Of a stretch of 12,666 bases of DNA, positions 7,256 to 12,666 are shown piece by piece; within the stretch, counting starts at the first letter, position 1; each line of letters opens with the position of its first letter. A program made the position numbers and the translations under genes. Source of the DNA: an uncultured Ruminococcus sp. (GTDB lineage: Bacteria > Bacillota > Clostridia > Oscillospirales > Ruminococcaceae). The notes under the pieces were generated by a model. That model was not told where the DNA came from, ran no database searches, and saw only the letters and a list, made by a program, of their open reading frames with translations. Location: positions 1 through 12,666 of the forward strand of contig CALDFS010000303.1 in assembly GCA_937942105.1 (NCBI GenBank). Direction: 5' to 3'.

Positions 7256-7321
7256 CCTGTTTTGTGAAATGCGTCTGGATTGTCCGCTGATTTTAAATTT
7301 TTGTCTATGCGTTCGAGGCGG

Positions 7322-7350
7322 TTGCATTTTTCAGAAGATTGTGTTAGAAT
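7322..7350 (+). promoter_or_regulatory. Candidate promoter of the DUF362-MATE-GNAT unit
   Basis: TTGCAT (7322-7327) and TAGAAT (7345-7350, 5 of 6 matches) are 17 bp apart. A second -10-like CATAAT follows at 7359-7364. Either would give a short leader before the start at 7389. The region 7193-7388 is therefore a divergent promoter region whose two promoters point away from each other. Confidence 0.5.
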
Positions 7351-7372
7351 ATATTTGCATAATATCATTATG

Positions 7373-7378
7373 AAAGGA
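7373..7378 (+). promoter_or_regulatory. Ribosome binding site favouring the GTG start
   Basis: AAAGGA is the only purine-rich site before the DUF362 gene. The spacing is 10 nt to the GTG at 7389 and 4 nt to the TTG at 7383, so the GTG is the better start. ATG triplets at 7370 and 7378 run into stops at once and cannot start this gene. Confidence 0.55.
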
Positions 7379-7388
7379 TGACTTGATT

Positions 7389-8408
7389 GTGTCAGAGGTA
7401 AAAGCATCTGCCGGAACCGGCGGGGAAGTGTACCTTCCTTTGGATAAGAGAAGCGGCTCAGGCAAGGCTTCAAACGTTTATTTCACCAGAAAGCTTTCGG
7501 CGGAGGGTCTTATAAATATATACTCCGCCCTTGGAGCAGAGCTTCCGGGCAGGGTTGCAGTAAAGCTCCACACCGGCGAGAAGGACGGCCCGAACATCAT
7601 CCCACGGGATTGGGTCAGAAAGCTCATAGAAAATAAGCTTCCGGGCGCTTCCATTGTCGAAACCAACACCTATTACGAGGGCGACCGCTATACAACGGCT
7701 CTTCACCGCGAAACCATAGCCCACAACGGCTGGACGTTCTGCCCGGTTGACATCATGGATGAGAACGGCACGGTTATGCTTCCGGTCAAAGGCGGCAAGT
7801 GGTTTTCCGAGATGTCGATGGGCAAAAACATACTAAACTATGATTCCATGCTTGTTCTTACCCACTTTAAGGGGCACACACAGGGCGGCTTCGGCGGCTC
7901 GAATAAAAACATAGGAATAGGCTGCGCCGACGGCAGAATAGGCAAGGCGATGATCCACACAACGCCCGGATCCGATGATATGTGGGATATCCGCAAAGAG
8001 GAGTTTATGGAGCGGATGACGGAATCGGCAAAGGCAGTGGTAGACCATTTCGGAAGCAATATCCTGTTTATAAATGTCCTGCGGAATATGTCTGTCTCCT
8101 GCGACTGCGAGGGGGTTGAGGCTGCGCCGGTGGTAACGCCGAATATAGGAGTTCTTGCGTCAAAGGATATTCTTGCCATAGATCAAGCCTCGGTTGACCT
8201 TGTTTACGCTCTTGAAGAGGGCGACCGCCATGCACTCACCGAAAGAATGGAATCACGCCATGGTCTTCGTCAGCTCACATATATGAAGGAGCTTAATATG
8301 GGTTCGGATATCCCGAAGATCATTGATATTGACAATGGCGGCAGAGAGATATCTCCCAAGGAAGCCGTTGCAGGTGTTAAGCCGTTTGGAAGCATCGGAA
8401 GCAGATGA
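7389..8408 (+). CDS. DUF362 domain protein without ferredoxin module
   Basis: A 339-aa protein resembling the DUF362 family: VAVKLHTGEKDG (57-68), ASIVETNTYYEG (87-98), a long conserved block LVLTHFKGHTQGGFGG (155-170) followed by NKNIGIGCADGRIGK, and IGVLASKDILAIDQASVDLV (253-272). Many family members also carry a 4Fe-4S ferredoxin segment with repeated CxxCxxC motifs. None is visible here; only the pair CDC (238-240) appears. The biochemical role of the family is poorly defined, so no reaction is assigned. The start is uncertain. There is no in-frame ATG, and a GTG at 7389 is preferred over a TTG at 7383 because AAAGGA (7373-7378) is 10 nt from the GTG and only 4 nt from the TTG. Its stop overlaps the MATE start as ATGA (8405-8408), so the two are probably translated together. 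Confidence 0.8.
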   Translation: MSEVKASAGTGGEVYLPLDKRSGSGKASNVYFTRKLSAEGLINIYSALGAELPGRVAVKLHTGEKDGPNIIPRDWVRKLIENKLPGASIVETNTYYEGDRYTTALHRETIAHNGWTFCPVDIMDENGTVMLPVKGGKWFSEMSMGKNILNYDSMLVLTHFKGHTQGGFGGSNKNIGIGCADGRIGKAMIHTTPGSDDMWDIRKEEFMERMTESAKAVVDHFGSNILFINVLRNMSVSCDCEGVEAAPVVTPNIGVLASKDILAIDQASVDLVYALEEGDRHALTERMESRHGLRQLTYMKELNMGSDIPKIIDIDNGGREISPKEAVAGVKPFGSIGSR

Positions 8409-9775
8409 TAAATGATTTTTCAAAGGGGAGCGTTCGCAAAAGCATTGTTTATCAGGCACTTCCGCTGATTTGTGCACAGCTCGTACAGCTAGCCTATAAC
8501 ATTGTAGACAGAATTTATATAGGTCACCTTTCTGACAGCGACAGCTTAGCGCTCACCGGAATAGGGCTTGTCTTTCCGATAACAACGCTTATTGCGGCAT
8601 TTACAAACCTTTTCGGCATGGGCGGCGCGCCGCTCTTTGCCATAGCAAGGGGAGAAGGGGAAGATAAGAAGGCGGAAAGAATCATGGGCAACACCTTCGC
8701 CCTGCTTTCGGTCTGCTCAGTTGTTATAACGGTGCTGTGCTTCCTGTTTGCCAAGCCGGGTCTGTACCTTTTCGGGGCGGACGGCACCACCTATTTCTAT
8801 GCCGGAAGCTATCTGAAAATATACCTAATCGGAACGCCCGCGCTGATGCTTGCAACAGGTCTTAACGGCTTCATAAACGCCCAGGGCTTTCCGAGAATCG
8901 GAATGTTCACGGTGGCAATAGGCGCTGTTATCAATCTTGTTTTAGACCCTGTTTTCATCTTCGGGCTGGATATGGGTGTTGAGGGCGCGGCGCTCGCAAC
9001 TGTCATAAGTCAGGTGATTTCCGCAGCATGGGTGATAAGGTTTCTTACAGGGCGGAGCGCTCTTCTGCACATCCGCTTTGACTGCATGAGGATAGATCCC
9101 CGGCTAACGCTGAAGATAATGAGCCTTGGCTTCGCGGGATTCATAATGCAGGCAACAAACAGCCTTGTTCAGGCGGTCTGCAACATCATGCTCAAAGGCT
9201 TCGGCGGTGATATCTATATCAGCGTGATGACGGTTGTAAACTCCGCAAGGGATATTCTTTCTTTGCCGATTCAGGGGCTTACAAGCGGCTCTCAGCCGGT
9301 TCTGGGATATAACTATGGTGCTAAGGAGTATGACCGCGTTAAGCAGGGAATACGCTTTACCGCCATAGTCGGCGCGATATATACCGCTCTTGCATGTCTG
9401 TTTATAATCAGCTTTCCAAAGCTTCTTATCACTCTGTTTTCGGATGATGCAGCCCTGATTGAGCCGGGAATAAGAGCGCTAAAAATATATTTCTTCGGCT
9501 TCATCTTCATGGCGTTCCAGTTTTCGGGGCAGTCGGTATTCACAGCGCTGGGAAGGTCGAAGCAGGCAGTGTTCTTCTCACTTCTTCGCAAAGCCTTTAT
9601 AGTTGTGCCGCTGACGGTTATGCTTCCGAATATAGGCTTGGGAGTAGACGGCGTTTTCTGGGCAGAGCCGATATCAAACGTCTTAGGCGGGCTTGCATGC
9701 TTTATCACGATGTGGTTAACGGTTTACCGTAAACTCGGAGATGCCAAGACGGAGACAGCGGAAATAAAAATATAG
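8405..9775 (+). CDS. MATE family efflux transporter
   Basis: A 456-aa polytopic membrane protein with about 12 hydrophobic helices in two homologous halves, the full length of the MATE family. Typical blocks are ALPLICAQLVQLAYNIVDRI (18-37, the DRIYIGH region of the MepA/DinF-like branch), GMGGAPLFAIARGEG (71-85) and, in the second half, LTSGSQPVLGYNYGAKEYDR at about residues 292-311. Family members export cationic drugs, metabolites or lipid-linked compounds using a Na+ or H+ gradient; the substrate here cannot be read. The ATG at 8405 overlaps the stop of the DUF362 gene, with only GGAAG just upstream, so translation is probably coupled. The GNAT gene follows after 17 nt. Neither neighbour names the substrate. 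Confidence 0.93.
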   Translation: MINDFSKGSVRKSIVYQALPLICAQLVQLAYNIVDRIYIGHLSDSDSLALTGIGLVFPITTLIAAFTNLFGMGGAPLFAIARGEGEDKKAERIMGNTFALLSVCSVVITVLCFLFAKPGLYLFGADGTTYFYAGSYLKIYLIGTPALMLATGLNGFINAQGFPRIGMFTVAIGAVINLVLDPVFIFGLDMGVEGAALATVISQVISAAWVIRFLTGRSALLHIRFDCMRIDPRLTLKIMSLGFAGFIMQATNSLVQAVCNIMLKGFGGDIYISVMTVVNSARDILSLPIQGLTSGSQPVLGYNYGAKEYDRVKQGIRFTAIVGAIYTALACLFIISFPKLLITLFSDDAALIEPGIRALKIYFFGFIFMAFQFSGQSVFTALGRSKQAVFFSLLRKAFIVVPLTVMLPNIGLGVDGVFWAEPISNVLGGLACFITMWLTVYRKLGDAKTETAEIKI

Positions 9776-9792
9776 GATGATAGATTGTACAT

Positions 9793-10353
9793 ATGGAAAT
9801 ACTAAACATTTGCGATAAAAATTTTTTCGATAAGAGCATCTGGAAAAAGCTGAAAAAGCTCTACATAGGCGCTTTCCCCGCGAATGAGCGCGCACCCTTT
9901 TATATGCTCAAAAAAAGAGCAAAGCAGGGCAGGGGAGAAATGCTTGCGGCATATGACGATAACCGGCTTGTCGGGATGGCATATATCATAGGTGATACCG
10001 ATTTAGGGTATCTATTCTACTTTGCCATTCTGCCGGAGCTTCGCGGCAAGGGCTATGGGAGCAAAATTCTATCCCTCCTGCGCGAAAGATACAGCGGCGG
10101 CAGGCTTTTCCTTGCCCGCGAACAGCTCGATAAATCCGCCGACAACTATTCTCAAAGGGTGAAGCGACATGAATTTTACCTTAAAAATGGTTTTACTGAC
10201 CTCAATGCAACTATTCAAGAAGCAGGCGTTGTCTATGACGTCATGATAACGAGCGGCAATGTCGCCCCACAGGAATACGCCGACCTGATGAAAGGCTGGG
10301 CGGGTAAGCTGATGTGTAAAATAGTCGGCTTGGAACTGAAAGTTATCAACTAA
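9793..10353 (+). CDS. GNAT family N-acetyltransferase (186 aa)
   Basis: Motif A of the GNAT fold is clear: FYFAILPELRGKGYGSKIL (75-93), with RGKGYG at 84-89 as the acetyl-CoA pyrophosphate loop. RHEFYLKNGF at 125-134 is the typical motif B region. The rest is an N-terminal helix pair and a C-terminal extension of about 35 residues. Substrate unknown. The ATG at 9793 has a poor context: the nearest purine-rich site, AGGATG at 9774-9779, overlaps the MATE stop codon and is about 15 nt from the ATG if counted from AGGA. An ATT start at 9784 would fit the spacing better but is rare. Third gene of the plus-strand unit, ending just before a strong hairpin. Confidence 0.85.
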   Translation: MEILNICDKNFFDKSIWKKLKKLYIGAFPANERAPFYMLKKRAKQGRGEMLAAYDDNRLVGMAYIIGDTDLGYLFYFAILPELRGKGYGSKILSLLRERYSGGRLFLAREQLDKSADNYSQRVKRHEFYLKNGFTDLNATIQEAGVVYDVMITSGNVAPQEYADLMKGWAGKLMCKIVGLELKVIN

Positions 10354-10358
10354 GAATA

Positions 10359-10388
10359 ATCCTCCGGCAGAGTGAACTGTCGGAGGAT
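10359..10388. terminator. Strong hairpin between convergent GNAT genes
   Basis: A 12-bp stem (10359-10370 with 10377-10388, one G-U pair) closes a 6-nt loop, AGTGAA. It starts 6 nt after the stop of the plus-strand GNAT gene and 22 nt past the end of the minus-strand one, so it can end both transcripts. The flanks are AT-rich but neither has a long T run, so efficiency is uncertain. Confidence 0.65.
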
Positions 10389-10409
10389 AAATTTATATGC
10401 CATTTGCCA

Positions 10410-10850
10410 TTATTGAACGGTAAATTCCGTCCATTCAATGTGATTATACTTCATAACCTCGTCAGCCCTCTTCATTCCTAATTTTTCATAAAAGGGAACT
10501 GCATTTTCGTTTGCTATGAGGTATACGGCGATATCCTTTTCACCGCCTGCTGATTCAAGAGCGGCTTTCATCAGCCTTCTGCCGATGCCCTGCCTTTCAT
10601 AGTTTCTGTCAACGCCCAAATCGGTGACGTAAAGCCAATAGGCGAAATCGGTCAAGCCGAACAGCACACCAACAATAAGACCATCCTCATTTCTTGCGAC
10701 GATGCTGATTGAAACGTTATCCACAAGCTTTACTATTCTTTCCTTAAACCGCTCCTTTGGATATTGCGAGCCTAAATCAGTCCTTTTAAGAAAATCGATG
10801 TAAACATCCGAGGATATGCGTTCGCTTGATATTTTTATTTCAGATTTCAT
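10410..10850 (-). CDS. GNAT family N-acetyltransferase (146 aa)
   Basis: A compact single-domain GNAT protein. Motif A is YVTDLGVDRNYERQGIGRRL (74-93), with the acetyl-CoA loop RQGIGR at 86-91, and motif B is ANENAVPFYEKLGM (113-126). Length and layout are those of the small single-domain acetyltransferases common in Firmicutes; the substrate is not evident. The ATG at 10850 has GAGGT 6 nt upstream. The gene follows the fucosidase gene after 38 nt with no terminator between them and only a weak promoter-like sequence, so co-transcription with the fucosidase is likely. It is not closely similar to the other GNAT protein (9793-10353) beyond the shared fold motifs, so a recent tandem duplication is not supported. 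Confidence 0.87.
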   Translation of the reverse strand: MKSEIKISSERISSDVYIDFLKRTDLGSQYPKERFKERIVKLVDNVSISIVARNEDGLIVGVLFGLTDFAYWLYVTDLGVDRNYERQGIGRRLMKAALESAGGEKDIAVYLIANENAVPFYEKLGMKRADEVMKYNHIEWTEFTVQ

Positions 10851-10888
10851 AATGTAACCTCATGCTGAAATATTATTACCAGAGTTAA

Positions 10889-12364
10889 TTAATCAACCTC
10901 AACCTTAATAACCACAGGCAAATCACTCTTAACGCCCGGCGCGAAGACCTTTAACGCTTCACCGTCCCGCTCATAGCTGACCTCGCCGTCATAGCCCAGA
11001 ACGCTGACATTCTTGATGATTCCATGGAACAGCGGCAGGCTTGAAGCGTCCCTTTCAGCAAGCTCGGTTATGCTGACCATGCCATCCTCAGACCATCTCA
11101 TAACGGTTGCGTAAATACTGCTGCCGCTCGATGTAAAGCGGATATCCTTGCAGGTGTATTCATATACGTTTCCGTCAGAGAACTGACCTTCCTTAACGGT
11201 GGTAGGACCCTCACCGGATTTTCTCCATGGCTTGGTGTTGTATATAGCCTCGCCGTTGACGCTGAGCCATCTGCCGATGGTTTTTAAGACGTTTGTGTCC
11301 TCCTCGGTAAAGCTGCCGTCCACCTTGGGACCAACGTTCAGAAGAAGCGTGCCGTTTTTGCTTACGATATCAACAAGCGTGCAGATGATATCGCGCGGAT
11401 TCTTGTAAAAATTGTTTTCGGTGTGGCACCACGAATTGTAGGCAATGGCAGTGTCGGTTTGCCAGTAGTAAGGCTTTGCCTCGGCGAACTGACCGCGCTC
11501 AATATCCGGAACTGCGCATCCGAACTGGAAAGCATCGTGCTTGTAGTTTATTACAACGCCCTCAGGGCTCCACTCCAAGCTGCGGTTGTAGAAATAAGCC
11601 GCGAACTTTTTAAGATACGGCTTTAAAGCCGAGTGCTGAATCCACCAGTCGAAATAGACTATTTTGGGGTGATAATTGTCCACAATCTCGCAGCAGCGGC
11701 AGAGCCAGTCTTCCATAAATTCCTGCGAGGGGGAAGGGCTGAATATATCCTGAAAATTGTAGTCAGGCATTGACGGCCAGTAGAAATCGCCGCGCTTAAG
11801 TGGTTCTTTGATGTCGCTGTCGAACTCCTTGCCATGCCCCATAAAGAACCAGTGCTCTATTCTGTGTGATGACGCGCCCATAACCATTCCCTTAGCTTCG
11901 CAGGCAGCTTTTAGCTCGCCCAAAACGTCTCGCTTGGGACCCATCTCATAGGCGTTCCAGTGTGAAAGCTCGCTTTTGTACATCTGGAAGCCGTCGTGAT
12001 GCTCCGCCACCGGGATGACGTACTTCGCCCCAGCCTCGGAAAACAGCTCCGCCCACTTCTGAGCATCAAACTTCTCCGCCTTGAACATGGGAATAAAGTC
12101 CTTGTAGCCGAAATCCTTATGAGGACCGTATGTCTCTATGTGATGCTTGAATTCGTCCGTGCCCTGAATGTACATATTCCGCGAATACCATTCGTTTGAA
12201 TATGCGGGAACGGAATAAACTCCCCAGTGGATGAATATGCCGAATTTTATCTTTTTGTACCACTTGGGAACGGTGTAGTTATTAAGGCTGTCCCAGTCGT
12301 CCTTGTAGGGACCGGTTTTTATTACCTTATCTATTTTTTCTAAGTATTCTTTCATATCTTTCAT
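10889..12364 (-). CDS. Alpha-L-fucosidase, glycoside hydrolase family 29
   Basis: A 491-aa enzyme expected to release terminal alpha-L-fucose from glycans by a retaining mechanism. GH29 landmarks: WYKKIKFGIFIHWGVYS (35-51), EHHDGFQMYKS (121-131), DVLGEL (146-151), IVYFDWW (235-241) with Asp239 as expected nucleophile, LLNVGPKVDG (341-350) and NGEAIY (370-375), then a beta-rich C-terminal domain. The acid/base residue is poorly conserved in the family and is not assigned; Glu289 in PDIERG is one candidate. There is no signal peptide, so the enzyme is probably cytoplasmic and acts on imported fucosylated oligosaccharides. The ATG at 12364 has a GGAGGAG site 7 nt upstream; a longer frame to 12421 would run through the promoter -10 box and is rejected. 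No transporter or fucose-catabolism gene is adjacent. Confidence 0.92.
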   Translation of the reverse strand: MKDMKEYLEKIDKVIKTGPYKDDWDSLNNYTVPKWYKKIKFGIFIHWGVYSVPAYSNEWYSRNMYIQGTDEFKHHIETYGPHKDFGYKDFIPMFKAEKFDAQKWAELFSEAGAKYVIPVAEHHDGFQMYKSELSHWNAYEMGPKRDVLGELKAACEAKGMVMGASSHRIEHWFFMGHGKEFDSDIKEPLKRGDFYWPSMPDYNFQDIFSPSPSQEFMEDWLCRCCEIVDNYHPKIVYFDWWIQHSALKPYLKKFAAYFYNRSLEWSPEGVVINYKHDAFQFGCAVPDIERGQFAEAKPYYWQTDTAIAYNSWCHTENNFYKNPRDIICTLVDIVSKNGTLLLNVGPKVDGSFTEEDTNVLKTIGRWLSVNGEAIYNTKPWRKSGEGPTTVKEGQFSDGNVYEYTCKDIRFTSSGSSIYATVMRWSEDGMVSITELAERDASSLPLFHGIIKNVSVLGYDGEVSYERDGEALKVFAPGVKSDLPVVIKVEVD

Positions 12365-12370
12365 AGATAT

Positions 12371-12377
12371 CTCCTCC
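12371..12377 (-). promoter_or_regulatory. Ribosome binding site of the fucosidase gene
   Basis: GGAGGAG on the minus strand ends 6 nt before the ATG at 12364. It decides the start: the upstream in-frame ATG at 12421 has no such site and lies upstream of the likely transcription start. Confidence 0.8.
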
Positions 12378-12407
12378 GTTTCATAGCTGATGGGTGTTGC
12401 TAAGATG

Positions 12408-12435
12408 ATTATATCATGCAAAATGAAAATTTCAA
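12408..12435 (-). promoter_or_regulatory. Extended -10 promoter of the fucosidase gene
   Basis: TTGAAA (complement of 12430-12435, 5 of 6 matches) and a perfect TATAAT (complement of 12408-12413) are 16 bp apart. The bases before the -10 box read TGA, giving the extended -10 form TGnTATAAT. It predicts a start near 12401 and a leader of about 37 nt. No cre-like or other operator was recognised with confidence. Confidence 0.75.
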
Positions 12436-12491
12436 TAGCTTTTTATGCTTTTATTATCATATATCTATCGCGAAAAAATCTGTAGGTGGTC

Positions 12492-12520
12492 TTCTCAAAA
12501 ACGGTCAATGATGTTATAAT
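12492..12520 (+). promoter_or_regulatory. Promoter-like sequence at the right end
   Basis: TTCTCA (12492-12497, 4 of 6 matches) and a perfect TATAAT (12515-12520) are 17 bp apart on the plus strand. It points at the short membrane-like frame that follows and at whatever lies beyond the window. Confidence 0.45.
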
Positions 12521-12529
12521 GACGTATAG

Positions 12530-12646
12530 GTCTGGCTGCAAGCACAGATATCATCACGAACAGAATATCTTGCCTGCGGGATAGTGCTGGGCTTAATAGC
12601 TATAATATGCGCGTTTATTAAGTTTACTAAGAAGGATATATCATAA
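12530..12646 (+). pseudogene. Possible remnant of a membrane protein C-terminus (or tiny membrane peptide)
   Basis: Between an in-frame TAG at 12527 and a TAA at 12644 lie 38 codons. The last 21 read like the end of a membrane protein: one hydrophobic helix (GIVLGLIAIICAFIKF) followed by the basic tail TKKDIS. There is no ATG, GTG or TTG start and no convincing ribosome binding site in the frame, so it looks like a remnant rather than a gene. A small peptide started at the CTG at 12536 cannot be excluded. The rest of the stretch from 12436 to the window end holds only AT-rich sequence and the promoter-like boxes. An ATG at 12651 begins five codons that run off the window and cannot be judged. 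Confidence 0.25.
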
Positions 12647-12666
12647 TAGCATGATCAATATATGCA

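Noticed and set aside
9313..9708. 131-codon minus-strand frame opposite the MATE gene
   Set aside because: It is antisense to conserved MATE helices, rich in Pro, Ser and Lys, with no domain signature. It is a shadow.
9793..10850. Recent duplication of the two GNAT genes
   Set aside because: Outside the acetyl-CoA loop and the FYxKxG region the proteins differ in length and sequence, so shared fold is a sufficient explanation.
12365..12421. Nineteen-residue N-terminal extension of the fucosidase
   Set aside because: It would include the -10 box and the ribosome binding site of the gene, so it is upstream of the likely transcription start. The extra residues also do not form a signal peptide.

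Overview
The window looks like chromosomal DNA of a Gram-positive anaerobe, most likely a gut clostridium (Clostridia, Oscillospiraceae-like). This is inferred from AGGAGG-type ribosome binding sites, BspA-type LRR_5 and Listeria-Bacteroides (InlB B-type) repeats on cell-surface proteins, an intracellular GH29 fucosidase, a clostridial-style DUF362 protein and some non-ATG starts. No rRNA, tRNA, CRISPR array or insertion sequence was seen. Eleven protein genes are supported, one cut by the window edge, plus one doubtful gene fragment at the right end.

Left end (1-1850): the 3' part of a bactofilin-like beta-helix gene (+) faces a membrane-anchored alpha/beta hydrolase (-), and a hairpin terminator lies between them. 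The hydrolase leader holds an unusual 50-nt imperfect palindrome beside a TATAAT box.

Centre (1854-7255): a tightly coupled four-gene minus-strand operon, read from a TTGACA-17-TTAAAT promoter. In order it encodes a 696-aa lipoprotein (InlB-like repeat, LRR_5, C-terminal SGNH-like domain), a 95-aa three-helix membrane protein, an AlgI/DltB-type MBOAT acyltransferase and a 489-aa membrane-anchored SGNH-like protein with C-terminal LRR_5. The junctions are an ATGA overlap, a 3-nt gap and a Shine-Dalgarno that starts on the last base of the upstream stop codon. The two SGNH proteins are clear paralogues with opposite domain order. The best reading is an envelope-polysaccharide O-acylation machine: the MBOAT moves acyl groups across the membrane and the two surface SGNH enzymes transfer or remove them. 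This is the most interesting part of the window.

Right of centre (7322-10388): a divergent plus-strand unit of DUF362 protein, MATE transporter and GNAT acetyltransferase, ending in a 12-bp-stem hairpin shared with the convergent GNAT gene.

Right end (10410-12666): a minus-strand pair, GH29 alpha-L-fucosidase followed by a small GNAT gene, read from an extended -10 promoter. The last 230 bases hold a plus-strand promoter-like sequence and a 38-codon stretch that resembles the C-terminus of a membrane protein.

Functional assignments rest on motifs read by eye; no database search was possible.
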